From: an uncultured Flavobacteriales bacterium
Lineage (GTDB): Bacteria; Bacteroidota; Bacteroidia; Flavobacteriales; JBLHRE01
DNA length: 64,000 nt
Direction: 5' to 3'
NCBI GenBank assembly: GCA_937139155.1
Contig: CAKZPI010000034.1
Span: 1 to 64,000 of the forward strand
Shown here: positions 50,380 through 58,721 of the stretch, piece after piece
How positions within the stretch are numbered: position 1 is the first letter of the stretch
Layout: the number at the start of each line of letters is the position of its first letter
Notes under the pieces: model-generated
Seen by the model: the letters and a program-made list of their open reading frames with translations, nothing else
Databases searched by the model: none
Told to the model about the DNA's origin: nothing
Translations under genes and position numbers: made by a program

Positions 50380-51090
50380 ATGCGTGGTTTTATACCCAAT
50401 GCCCTGACCTTAAGCAACCTTCTCTGCGGAGCCTTAGCCCTTGTGGCCTGTTTAATGGGAATGGATTTGAGCCTTTCAGCCTTTTTAATTTTAATGGCCG
50501 CTGGTTTTGACTTCCTTGACGGGATGGTGGCCCGGGCGCTAGGGGTTTCAGGAGAACTCGGAAAACAACTAGACTCTTTGGCAGATGTAATAAGCTTCGG
50601 ATTGGTTCCTGGGGCCATGCTGTTTAGATTGTGGATGGGTCCTGAATTCATCCTTTACGAAAGCCTTGAATTCCACCCCGCCCTTTTCGGATTCCTTTTC
50701 TCAGCGGCAGCTGCCTATCGTTTGGGCAAATTCAACATCGACGAAAGTCAAAGCCATGGATTTAAAGGATTACCTACCCCAGCTGCAAGTTTATTTGTGC
50801 TTTCCATTCCATTGATTCAGCGCTTTGAGCCTGAGTCGTTTTTAGCTCCCATTTTCGAAACCTCAAGCTTTTATCCTGTGGCAATGGTCTGTTTATCCTT
50901 GGCCATGTTGAGTAATTTTCCGCTGATTGCCCTAAAATTTAAATCGCTGAAATTCAAAGAGAACCTTTTGAAATACATCCTTATTCTAGGAAGTTTGGTA
51001 TTGGTTCTCATTTTCCATTTCACAGCAATTCCAATTGTTCTACTTTTGTACCTCCTAATTTCAATCGCAGATAAGCTGATAGACTCATGA
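50380..51090 (+). CDS. pssA: CDP-diacylglycerol-serine O-phosphatidyltransferase PssA
   Basis: PssA makes phosphatidylserine, the precursor of phosphatidylethanolamine, in the inner membrane. The 236-residue protein has the CDP-alcohol phosphotransferase motif DG-x2-AR-x8-G-x3-D-x3-D in FLDGMVARALGVSGELGKQ followed by LDSLAD (about 47-69), and about seven helices. I use ATG 50380 (MRGFIPNALTLSNLL), because the ten residues of the longer frame precede the conserved start. It overlaps purS by four bases. Confidence 0.92.
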   Translation: MRGFIPNALTLSNLLCGALALVACLMGMDLSLSAFLILMAAGFDFLDGMVARALGVSGELGKQLDSLADVISFGLVPGAMLFRLWMGPEFILYESLEFHPALFGFLFSAAAAYRLGKFNIDESQSHGFKGLPTPAASLFVLSIPLIQRFEPESFLAPIFETSSFYPVAMVCLSLAMLSNFPLIALKFKSLKFKENLLKYILILGSLVLVLIFHFTAIPIVLLLYLLISIADKLIDS

Positions 51091-51338
51091 CATTCAAAGC
51101 AGAAATTGACATTATGCCGCATAAGGCATTACTTGACCCACAAGGAAAAGCGGTTACCAATAGCATGAAAAACGTTGGATTGGAAGAAATCACCAACGTA
51201 CGGGTAGGAAAACACATCAGCCTTGAGGTGGATGCGGACTCTGAGGAATCGGCTTCAGCCAAAGTGAAAGAAGCCTGCGAGAAGCTTTTGGTGAATAAAA
51301 TTGTTGAGACCTACGAATTTGAAATAGCTAAGGTTTAA
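51087..51338 (+). CDS. purS: Phosphoribosylformylglycinamidine synthase subunit PurS
   Basis: PurS is the small dimeric subunit that bridges PurL and PurQ in purine synthesis. The 83-residue protein begins [23 protein letters not shown] and contains [20 protein letters not shown] and [17 protein letters not shown], all typical of the family. It is coupled to pssA by an ATGA overlap and is not beside other pur genes here. The 3' end overlaps the convergent lptB by four bases. Confidence 0.9.
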   Translation: MTFKAEIDIMPHKALLDPQGKAVTNSMKNVGLEEITNVRVGKHISLEVDADSEESASAKVKEACEKLLVNKIVETYEFEIAKV

Positions 51339-52072
51339 GACTTAGCTTTTTTCCTCAATTCAAAATTAGCGCCAAGGTAGAGCTTCCGAACCTGCTCGTC
51401 GGCAGCCAGCTCTTCTGCGGTTCCTGATTTCAAGATTCTCCCATCATATAGAAGATAGGTTCTATCGGTAATGGCCAGGGTTTCCTGTACATTATGATCG
51501 GTAATTAAAATGCCTATGTCTTTGCTTTTCAAGCTGGCAACAATGGATTGAATGTCTTCCACCGCAATGGGGTCTACCCCTGCAAAAGGCTCATCCAGTA
51601 AAATAAACTTCGGATTGGTGGCCAAGGCTCTGGCAATTTCAGTTCTTCTACGCTCCCCTCCTGAAAGCAAGTCTCCTCTATTTTTTCGAATGTGTTGCAA
51701 GCCAAATTCATCCAATAAGGATTCCAGTTTTGCCTTTTGTTCGGTTTTGGAAAGGGGGGTCATTTCCAAAATGGCCGAAATATTATCCTCCACACTCAAT
51801 TTCCTAAATACGGAAGCTTCCTGAGCAAGGTAACCAATGCCCATTTTCGCTCTTTCATACATAGGTTTCCTGGTGATCTTATCCCCTTCAAGGTATACCT
51901 CACCTTCATTGGGACGGATGAGGCCGACAATCATATAGAAGGAAGTGGTTTTACCGGCTCCATTGGGGCCAAGCAGCCCAACAATTTCACCCTGGTTCAC
52001 CTCCAAACTAACTCCCTTAACCACGGTTCTTCCGCGGTATTTCTTCACAATATTATCGGCTCTTAATTTCAC
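51335..52072 (-). CDS. lptB: LPS export ABC transporter ATP-binding protein LptB
   Basis: LptB is the ATPase that powers LPS extraction from the inner membrane with LptFG. The 245-residue protein has an intact Walker [11 protein letters not shown]-loop AQEASVF, signature [17 protein letters not shown], Walker [14 protein letters not shown] and H-loop TDHNV. Its ATG overlaps the stop of the CMD-family gene by four bases. It is the last gene of the kdsD-tatC-CMD-lptB run. Confidence 0.94.
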   Translation of the reverse strand: MKLRADNIVKKYRGRTVVKGVSLEVNQGEIVGLLGPNGAGKTTSFYMIVGLIRPNEGEVYLEGDKITRKPMYERAKMGIGYLAQEASVFRKLSVEDNISAILEMTPLSKTEQKAKLESLLDEFGLQHIRKNRGDLLSGGERRRTEIARALATNPKFILLDEPFAGVDPIAVEDIQSIVASLKSKDIGILITDHNVQETLAITDRTYLLYDGRILKSGTAEELAADEQVRKLYLGANFELRKKAKS

Positions 52073-52413
52073 GATTCAGTTTTTAGGGCTTCCCAGTACT
52101 CCATGGCACGACGAAGGTGAGGAATTACAATGGTTCCTCCAATAAGGTTGCCGATGGCAAGTACCTCGTTGACCTCATCATCTGATAAGCCTTGTTTATG
52201 GCATTGCCCAAGGTGATACTTTACGCAATCATCGCATCTCAAAACCAAACTGGCTACTAAGCCAAGCATTTCTTTGGTTTTCACCGGAATAGCTCCTTCC
52301 GCGAAAGCATTTGTATCAAGGTTGAAAATCCGCTTTAAGACCTTATTGTTCTTTCCCAGAATCAACTCATTGAGCCGCTCCCTTTCCGATTCAAATTCTT
52401 TTACTTGACTCAT
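52069..52413 (-). CDS. Carboxymuconolactone decarboxylase (CMD) family protein
   Basis: The 114-residue, all-helical protein has the AhpD-like CxxC-x3-H motif in [15 protein letters not shown] (about 54-68), followed by [20 protein letters not shown]. The motif suggests peroxidase or other thiol-based redox chemistry rather than decarboxylation. It sits between tatC and lptB with four-base overlaps at each side, an order I believe is common in Bacteroidota. Confidence 0.88.
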   Translation of the reverse strand: MSQVKEFESERERLNELILGKNNKVLKRIFNLDTNAFAEGAIPVKTKEMLGLVASLVLRCDDCVKYHLGQCHKQGLSDDEVNEVLAIGNLIGGTIVIPHLRRAMEYWEALKTES

Positions 52414-53237
52414 TTCTTTTTCAATGCTTTTTCTTTTTTCTTTTCTACCCTTTTGGCAATGCGTATGCTGATTTCATACAAGACCACCAGAGGAATGGAC
52501 ACCAAAATCTGGCTTGAAATATCAGGGGGTGTGATGATGGCTGAAAGGATCAATACGCCTACATAACTATGCCGTCGGTAAGTTTTCATGCCAGCAGAGG
52601 TCAATATACCTAAACGGGACAGGAAGTAGACCATTAAGGGCAATTCAAAAATCAATCCTGAGGCCAAGGTCACTGTGGTGATGGTAGAAATAAATGAGCC
52701 CAAATGAATGGTATTGGATACCTCCGCACTCACCTGGTAAGTTCCAAGGAACTGAATGCTCAGCGGACTTATCAAGTAGTACCCAAACAAAACACCCATC
52801 ATGAATAAAAACGACCCAACCGCAACGGCCCCTCTTGAGTTCTTTCGCTCTTCAGGTTTTAATCCGGGCTTTATGAACCGCCATATCTCCCATAAAATAT
52901 AGGGAAAGGCGATTACAATTCCCCCTATCAAACTCACCCAAAGATGTGTGGTAAACTGCCCTGACATGTTCACATTGATGATTTCAAAGGGCATGGAGTC
53001 AATGCAGAAATAAGAGGCCCCAAAAGACTGGCTTAAAGCACATAGCCATTGGTAGGTAATGAACTCAGGGTTCTTAGCTCCTAGAATTACCTTATCGAAC
53101 AAAAAGCTCTTTGAGGAAAAGAGCACAATGGTTCCAACCAAAATAGCGGCTGATGAGCGAATCAAGTGCCACCGAAGAATTTCTAGGTGGTCAAGGAATG
53201 ACAATTCCCCTTCCGGATTTTTCTCTGTTTTTCCCAT
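52410..53237 (-). CDS. tatC: Twin-arginine translocase subunit TatC
   Basis: TatC is the receptor for twin-arginine signal peptides in the inner membrane. The 275-residue protein starts with LSFLDHLEILRWHLIRS, the conserved N-terminal region. It has six helices, including FPYILWEIWRFIKPGLKPEER and the LSAIITPPDISSQILVSIPLVVLYE region. A Lys-rich tail ([10 protein letters not shown]) ends the protein. A longer periplasmic loop between the first two helices contains two Cys, as often in this phylum. It overlaps both neighbours. Confidence 0.93.
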   Translation of the reverse strand: MGKTEKNPEGELSFLDHLEILRWHLIRSSAAILVGTIVLFSSKSFLFDKVILGAKNPEFITYQWLCALSQSFGASYFCIDSMPFEIINVNMSGQFTTHLWVSLIGGIVIAFPYILWEIWRFIKPGLKPEERKNSRGAVAVGSFLFMMGVLFGYYLISPLSIQFLGTYQVSAEVSNTIHLGSFISTITTVTLASGLIFELPLMVYFLSRLGILTSAGMKTYRRHSYVGVLILSAIITPPDISSQILVSIPLVVLYEISIRIAKRVEKKKEKALKKK

Positions 53238-54202
53238 TAAAGAATGCCTTCTTGAAGAATATCATGCAAATGAACTACCCCTACATAAACCCCATCTTTC
53301 ACCACCATAATTTGGGTAATGCTGTTCTCTTTCATCATTGCTAAAGCGTCTGAAGCCAGGGTTTCCGCTTCAAGCACCTTGGGTTTTTTCCCCATTATGT
53401 CTTTGGCCTTAATTGAGGAAAGGTCTCTTCCTGACTGAAGGAGCCTTCTAAGGTCTCCATCGGTAATCACTCCAAGTAGGTTTCCGTTTTCTACCACGGC
53501 CGTTGCTCCGAGCCGTTTACCGGTTATTTCAAAGATTATGTCTTTTAAGGACGCCTCTGAGGATACCAATGGTTTTTCATTTCGAGGGAATAAATCACTC
53601 AACCTCAAATAAAGTCTTTTCCCCAATGCTCCACCCGGGTGATACTTGGCAAAATCATCCGAGGTGAAATCACGCATCTCCAACAAGCATACTGCCAAGG
53701 CATCTCCCATTGCCAATTGAGTGGTGGTAGAGGAGGTTGGGGCGAGGTTGTGCGGACAAGCTTCTTGGGTAATGGGAGTCAACAGGTTTAAGTCAGAATG
53801 CAAGCCTAAAAAAGAATCTGCATGAGCCGTCATCCCGATCAAGGTATTCCCCATTTCACGAATAATGGGCACTAAAACTTTGATTTCAGGGGTATCTCCG
53901 CTTTTGGAAATGCATAAAACCACATCCTTTCGCTGAACATTCCCCAGGTCTCCGTGAATGGCATCCGCGGCATGCATAAAGATTGCTGGGGTTCCGGTTG
54001 AATTCAGAGTTGCTACTATCTTATTGGCAATATTGGCGGATTTCCCAATACCAGTAATCACCAACCTACCCTCTGATTCATAGACAGTTTTTGCTACATT
54101 TGCGAAGTCTTCACCAATGCTCTCCTTTACCAACTCCAAAGAGTCTATTTCGATTTGAAATGTAGCTTTCGCTCGACGGATAATTTCTTGATTGGTATTC
54201 AC
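53237..54202 (-). CDS. kdsD: KpsF/GutQ family arabinose 5-phosphate isomerase
   Basis: KdsD interconverts ribulose 5-phosphate and arabinose 5-phosphate for Kdo and LPS synthesis. The 321-residue protein has an SIS domain with TGIGKSANIANKI, HAADAIHGDLG, SKSGDTPEI and NLAPTSSTTTQLAMGDALA. A tandem CBS pair (about 208-321) includes GVITDGDLRR. It starts the minus-strand cluster that continues with tatC, and it is divergent from recQ. Confidence 0.92.
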   Translation of the reverse strand: MNTNQEIIRRAKATFQIEIDSLELVKESIGEDFANVAKTVYESEGRLVITGIGKSANIANKIVATLNSTGTPAIFMHAADAIHGDLGNVQRKDVVLCISKSGDTPEIKVLVPIIREMGNTLIGMTAHADSFLGLHSDLNLLTPITQEACPHNLAPTSSTTTQLAMGDALAVCLLEMRDFTSDDFAKYHPGGALGKRLYLRLSDLFPRNEKPLVSSEASLKDIIFEITGKRLGATAVVENGNLLGVITDGDLRRLLQSGRDLSSIKAKDIMGKKPKVLEAETLASDALAMMKENSITQIMVVKDGVYVGVVHLHDILQEGIL

Positions 54203-54264
54203 AAATTGAAAAAAATTGGCGTGGTTTGAAGTCTTTGTATTACCTTTAGTAATTCAAGGCCTCT

Positions 54265-54276
54265 CGAAATATTTCG
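54265..54276. promoter_or_regulatory. 12-bp palindrome between kdsD and recQ
   Basis: CGAAATATTTCG is a perfect palindrome in the 111-base divergent promoter region. It could be an operator shared by both genes, but it has no identified regulator. Confidence 0.25.
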
Positions 54277-54313
54277 AAGGCAAAAGTATAGAAAAACAAG
54301 AAACGGTCTCTGA

Positions 54314-56503
54314 ATGGAAAGAGGTATGATTTCGCTGGAGAATTCCTTAGACAAGTATTTTGGATTTTCAAAATTCAAGGGCAACCAGAAAGAAATAATT
54401 GAGAGTTTGTTAGATGGTCATGATACCTTTGTGATCATGCCTACTGGAGGTGGAAAGTCAATGTGTTACCAACTTCCTGCTTTAACACAACCCGGAACGG
54501 CCATTGTGGTTTCTCCGCTGATTGCTTTGATGAAAAATCAGGTAGACGCCCTGCGTGGGCATACCAATGAAAATTCCGTAGCCCATGTATTGAACTCGTC
54601 TTTAACCAAGCGAGACATCAAGCAGGTGAAGGAAGATGTAACTGAAGGAAGAACTAAACTGCTCTACGTGGCCCCTGAGTCGCTTACAAAGCAAGAGAAT
54701 GTTGATTTCCTTCAAAACATTCAAATTTCATTCTATGCCATTGATGAGGCACACTGTATTTCAGAATGGGGGCATGACTTCCGGCCTGAGTATCGAAACC
54801 TTCGCAGCATCATAACCCGAATCAATCAGGCGCCCATCATTGCCCTTACGGCAACGGCTACCCCAAAGGTTCGTGAGGATATTCAGAAAAATCTAGGCAT
54901 GCAAAATGCTAAGGTTTTCATTGCATCCTTTAATCGGGCCAACCTTTTCTATGAGGTTAGACCCAAGGTGAACATTGAGCGAGAAATCATCAAATTCATC
55001 AAAAACCATGAGGGAAAAAGCGGAATCATATATTGCCTTAGCCGGAAAAAGGTTGAAGAGCTTTCCCAAACCCTTCAGGTAAACGGAATTAAAGCTCTCC
55101 CCTATCATGCAGGCCTAGATGCCGGCACTCGGGTAAAACATCAAGATGCTTTCCTAATGGAAGACGCAGATGTGATCGTAGCAACCATTGCCTTTGGAAT
55201 GGGTATTGACAAACCCGATGTCCGTTTTGTAATCCACCATGACATACCGAAAAGCTTAGAGTCTTATTATCAAGAAACGGGTAGAGCCGGACGTGACGGT
55301 GGGGAAGGTATATGCTTGGCCTTTTACGCCTATAAAGACATTGAAAAGCTTGAAAAATTCCTTCAAGGTAAACCCGTAGCTGAACAAGAAATTGGAAGGC
55401 AACTCCTCCTTGAAACTGTTTCATACGCTGAAACTTCCATGTGTAGAAGACAGTATTTATTGCATTATTTCGGTGAGAATTATGACCCGGGTAAATGCAA
55501 TGATATGTGCGACAATTGCAAGTTCCCTAAAAAGAAATTTGAGGGGAAAGATGAGGTGGTCAAGGCCCTTAAGGTAATTGAAGCCACCAAAGAAAAGTTT
55601 AAAGCGAAAGAACTGGTAGATACCCTCATGGGTTCGGTAACCAGTACAACCCAAGCCTATAGCGCAGATAAACTTCAGGTATTTGGTTTGGGAAAAGATA
55701 AATCTCCTTCCTTCTGGAATGCCGTTTATCGCCAAACCATTGTAGCAGGATTGATCCGGAAGAATATTGAATCCTACGGAATTCTTCATATCACCGATGA
55801 AGGACGTGAGTTCATGAAAAACCCGAAATCTTTTCAGCTTACTGAAGACCATGATTTCTCTTCGCTTGCCGCCGAAGAAGAATCCAATGCTGCAGGAGGA
55901 AGAGGGTCTGGCCTTGATGCCAATCTGGTTAAAATCCTCAAAGACCTTCGGAAGAAAGTGGCAAAAGACCAAGGGGTCCCTCCCTTTGTTGTTTTTCAAG
56001 ACCCCTCCATTGAAGACATGGCCACCCAGTACCCAATTACTGAAGAAGAACTAAAAGCCATTGTTGGAGTTGGAGAAGGGAAAGCCAGAAGGTACGGAAA
56101 GAAATTTCTAGATGTAATCTCTAAATACGTAGATGAGAACGAGATTGAACGTCCCCAAGACTTTGTCATGCGCTCAATTGCCAATAAATCTGCACTCAAA
56201 GTTTACATCATTCAAAGCTCTGACAGAAAGCTTCCGCTGGAAGATATTGCTGCCGCCAAAGGGCTTGATATGAACGATCTGGTTCATGAAATCGAAAACA
56301 TCGTTAATTCAGGAACCAAGGTAAACATCGACTATTACATTCAGGATATGCTGGATGAGGACGCCCAAGAGGAAATCTATGACTACTTCATGGAGGCGGA
56401 AAGCGATGACCTTAATGAGGCTTACGAGGAATTTGATGGAGATTACTCAGAAGAAGAACTGCGCTTAATGCGGATTAAGTTCATGAGTGAAATGGCCCAT
56501 TGA
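54314..56503 (+). CDS. recQ: ATP-dependent DNA helicase RecQ
   Basis: The 729-residue 3'-5' superfamily 2 helicase has motif I PTGGGKSMCYQLPA (about 46-59), the DEAH box in FYAIDEAHCISEWGHDFRPEYR, TATATPKVREDI, and motif VI QETGRAGRDG (about 319-328). The RQC zinc site uses Cys in MCRRQYLLHYF and KCNDMCDNCKFP (about 375-405). An HRDC domain (about 530-610) and an extended acidic helical C-terminus (about 625-729) complete it. It acts in recombination and replication fork repair. An alternative ATG lies four codons downstream. Confidence 0.95.
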   Translation: MERGMISLENSLDKYFGFSKFKGNQKEIIESLLDGHDTFVIMPTGGGKSMCYQLPALTQPGTAIVVSPLIALMKNQVDALRGHTNENSVAHVLNSSLTKRDIKQVKEDVTEGRTKLLYVAPESLTKQENVDFLQNIQISFYAIDEAHCISEWGHDFRPEYRNLRSIITRINQAPIIALTATATPKVREDIQKNLGMQNAKVFIASFNRANLFYEVRPKVNIEREIIKFIKNHEGKSGIIYCLSRKKVEELSQTLQVNGIKALPYHAGLDAGTRVKHQDAFLMEDADVIVATIAFGMGIDKPDVRFVIHHDIPKSLESYYQETGRAGRDGGEGICLAFYAYKDIEKLEKFLQGKPVAEQEIGRQLLLETVSYAETSMCRRQYLLHYFGENYDPGKCNDMCDNCKFPKKKFEGKDEVVKALKVIEATKEKFKAKELVDTLMGSVTSTTQAYSADKLQVFGLGKDKSPSFWNAVYRQTIVAGLIRKNIESYGILHITDEGREFMKNPKSFQLTEDHDFSSLAAEEESNAAGGRGSGLDANLVKILKDLRKKVAKDQGVPPFVVFQDPSIEDMATQYPITEEELKAIVGVGEGKARRYGKKFLDVISKYVDENEIERPQDFVMRSIANKSALKVYIIQSSDRKLPLEDIAAAKGLDMNDLVHEIENIVNSGTKVNIDYYIQDMLDEDAQEEIYDYFMEAESDDLNEAYEEFDGDYSEEELRLMRIKFMSEMAH

Positions 56504-56518
56504 TTTTGGTTTGACCGA

Positions 56519-56713
56519 ATGAACAAGAGGAATTTACAGATTTTTCTGGCTTTTGCAGCAATCGGTCTAATGGTCTTGCAGCTTTTCCAAATGAATTATT
56601 CTGATTTATCATGGACCGAAAATAAGTCTAGTTATTCTAGCCTAATTTCCTCCGCCCTCTTATTGCTCATCCTTTTTGTATCCAAAAGGGAAAAAGAAAA
56701 ATCTCAACCATGA
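56519..56713 (+). CDS. Small two-helix membrane protein, unknown function
   Basis: The 64-residue protein has a basic start (MNKRNLQ), a first helix (about 8-24), a short polar loop, a second helix (about 41-54) and a basic tail KREKEKSQ. The positive-inside pattern predicts both ends in the cytoplasm. It starts 15 bases after recQ and overlaps the next lipoprotein gene by four bases (ATGA), which supports it being real. Confidence 0.6.
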   Translation: MNKRNLQIFLAFAAIGLMVLQLFQMNYSDLSWTENKSSYSSLISSALLLLILFVSKREKEKSQP

Positions 56714-57165
56714 AATTCATGCCGTTTTATTCAGCCGCTCTTTGGATTTCCTTGGTGGTTGCCTCCCTCCTTTTCCAATCTTGTTCAGAAATGGAAGCTT
56801 GGCCGGTTGGTACCTGGACCGGAACTACCGGGGAAGGGATTTCTTTCACCGAACACTGGGAAGTTGAGGGGGATGGATTCATTGGCTGGGGGAAATTTGA
56901 AGCCGAAGAAAAAGGCGAAAATCTGGCCCTTATCAAGTCGAATGGCTCCTGGTTATACCAGGCCACAGTACCCAATCAAAACGCGGGAAAAACCATTCTT
57001 TTTGAACTCAAGGAAGCCCATCAAAACCAATGGACCTTCATTAATAAAAGTCATGATTTCCCAGAATTCATCCGGTATGAAAGGTTTCATGCTGACTCTT
57101 TGAAGATTGAAATCGGAAAGGACGAGCAGGTTGCTATGGTTATGAAGTTAAGCAAGGTGGAATAA
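56710..57165 (+). CDS. DUF6265-like lipoprotein
   Basis: The 151-residue protein has a long signal sequence ending in the lipobox LLFQSC (Cys25). A compact beta-rich domain follows with GTWTGTTGEGISFTEHWE and FINKSHDFPEFIRYERF, matching the DUF6265 pattern of a small beta-barrel-like fold. It is predicted to be membrane-anchored and periplasmic. The function is unknown. It follows the small membrane protein with a four-base overlap. Confidence 0.75.
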   Translation: MKFMPFYSAALWISLVVASLLFQSCSEMEAWPVGTWTGTTGEGISFTEHWEVEGDGFIGWGKFEAEEKGENLALIKSNGSWLYQATVPNQNAGKTILFELKEAHQNQWTFINKSHDFPEFIRYERFHADSLKIEIGKDEQVAMVMKLSKVE

Positions 57166-57167
57166 AA

Positions 57168-58346
57168 TCAACCCTTAGCGGCCAAAAAAGCCATGAGCCC
57201 AGCCCCAATTCTAAGGGCTTCCTCATCAACATCAAATTTAGAGGTATGAAGCCCGTGCACAAGGCCCTTAGCTTCGTTTCGGGTGCCCAACCTATAGAAG
57301 CAGGCCGGAATTTCATGCCCATAATAGGAGAAATCCTCCCCAGTCATTCTAAGATCGAGTTCGATAACATTTTCCTTTCCCAAGTACTCCTCTGCCAAGG
57401 ATTTGTTTCTTTGGGTTAGATCCGGGTCATTTTCAAGGTATGGATACCCATGACCAATTCTCAATTTACCCTCAAGCCCCAATGAGGCTGATACCTCTTT
57501 TACGGTTTTTTCAATTAGGCCAAGAGCCTTTTCCCTCCAAGCTTCATCCATGGCCCGAAAGGTTCCCATCATACTTACCTTTTCAGGGATTACATTGGTA
57601 GAACCATTAGCCTCTACTTTTCCAATGCTTAAAACCGATGGAATATGTGGCGGACGGTGCCTGGAAATTATGGTTTGAAGGGCGACAATCAATTGAGCGG
57701 AGCCATAAACTGGATCCTTAAGGGTATGGGGCAATGCGGCATGTCCCCCTTTTCCAACTACCTCAATGAAAAGCTCATCGGTAGAGGCCATATACATCCC
57801 TTTTCGAAAGCCCACTTTTCCAACCTCTAAATCCGGATAAACATGTTGGCCGGTAATTTCTTCCACTCTAGGGTTTTCAAGAACCCCTGCTTGAATCATC
57901 TGCTTGGCGCCGCCCGGAGTCATTTCTTCGGCATGTTGAAAAATAAACTTCACTTTTCCAGCCCAATCGTTTCGGGTTTCATGTAAGATTTTCACAGCAC
58001 CCAATAAGCAGGAAGTATGTACATCATGCCCGCAAGCATGCATTACCCCCGCATGGGTTGAAGCGTATGCGCAGGTATTTTCTTCTTGTATGGGAAGGGC
58101 ATCAAAATCTGCTCTTAGGGCCTTGGTTTTTCCCGATTTCCCACCTTCAATTACCACGGCAAGCCCATTGCCTCCAATATTTCGTTCAGGTTGCAAGCCC
58201 ATTCCTTCTAAAATGGAAGCAATGTATTTTGCCGTTTCTTCCTCGTGAAAAGAAAGCTCAGGATGTGCATGTATATGCCTCCTCCATGAACGAATTTCCT
58301 CGTGATAAGACTGGGCTAGACCTTGAATTTTTTCCTTTAAACTCAT
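57168..58346 (-). CDS. M20 family amidohydrolase / carboxypeptidase
   Basis: The 392-residue metal-dependent amidohydrolase of the M20D type has RRHIHAHPELSFHEEETAKYI, the ADFDALPIQEE strand, and the metal-binding MHACGHDVHTSCLLGA (about 106-121). It also has FIFQHAEEMTPGGAKQMI, a dimerisation domain (about 190-300), and LRMTGEDFSYYGHEIPACFYRLGT near the C-terminus. Relatives hydrolyse N-acyl amino acids, hippurate or IAA conjugates. The ATG overlaps the stop of the TauE/SafE-like gene by four bases. Confidence 0.92.
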   Translation of the reverse strand: MSLKEKIQGLAQSYHEEIRSWRRHIHAHPELSFHEEETAKYIASILEGMGLQPERNIGGNGLAVVIEGGKSGKTKALRADFDALPIQEENTCAYASTHAGVMHACGHDVHTSCLLGAVKILHETRNDWAGKVKFIFQHAEEMTPGGAKQMIQAGVLENPRVEEITGQHVYPDLEVGKVGFRKGMYMASTDELFIEVVGKGGHAALPHTLKDPVYGSAQLIVALQTIISRHRPPHIPSVLSIGKVEANGSTNVIPEKVSMMGTFRAMDEAWREKALGLIEKTVKEVSASLGLEGKLRIGHGYPYLENDPDLTQRNKSLAEEYLGKENVIELDLRMTGEDFSYYGHEIPACFYRLGTRNEAKGLVHGLHTSKFDVDEEALRIGAGLMAFLAAKG

Positions 58347-58711
58347 TTGCTAAAAATCAATTTTATAGCGGCGGCAAGCATCACCACTCCAAATACTTTT
58401 TTCAAAACTTTCTCATCAACACTTATGGCCAGTTTAGAACCGAGGTAGCCCCCAACCACGAAGGTTATGGCAATTACCGTTGCATACCTCCAGTCTAGAT
58501 GACCTGCCTTATAATAATTGTAGCATGCCAAAATACCAATGGGTGGTAGCATTACAGCCAGGCTTGTTCCTTGGGCCCCATGCTGGGTCATGCCTAAAAA
58601 GTAGACCAAGGCTGGAACCATAATGATTCCTCCTCCTACGCCTACAATTCCACTGAGGACACCGGCCATCATTCCTATGATTGCCAGAATTAATAAAGTA
58701 GTTATGCTCAT
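58343..58711 (-). CDS. Half-size TauE/SafE (TSUP) family membrane protein
   Basis: The 122-residue protein has four helices and one copy of the TSUP motif, GIVGVGGGIIMVPALVYFLG (about 21-40), followed by AQGTSLAVMLPPIG. Full-length TauE/SafE exporters have about 250 residues and two such repeats, so this is a single-repeat form expected to work as a dimer. Candidate substrates are small sulfonates or organic anions. It is 10 bases downstream of the TolB/barrel gene and overlaps the M20 gene. Confidence 0.82.
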   Translation of the reverse strand: MSITTLLILAIIGMMAGVLSGIVGVGGGIIMVPALVYFLGMTQHGAQGTSLAVMLPPIGILACYNYYKAGHLDWRYATVIAITFVVGGYLGSKLAISVDEKVLKKVFGVVMLAAAIKLIFSK

Positions 58712-58721
58712 GGGGCAAATA

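Noticed and set aside
55457..55999. 180-residue minus-strand frame inside recQ
   Set aside because: It is antisense to the RQC region of RecQ, has no promoter and no recognisable domain.
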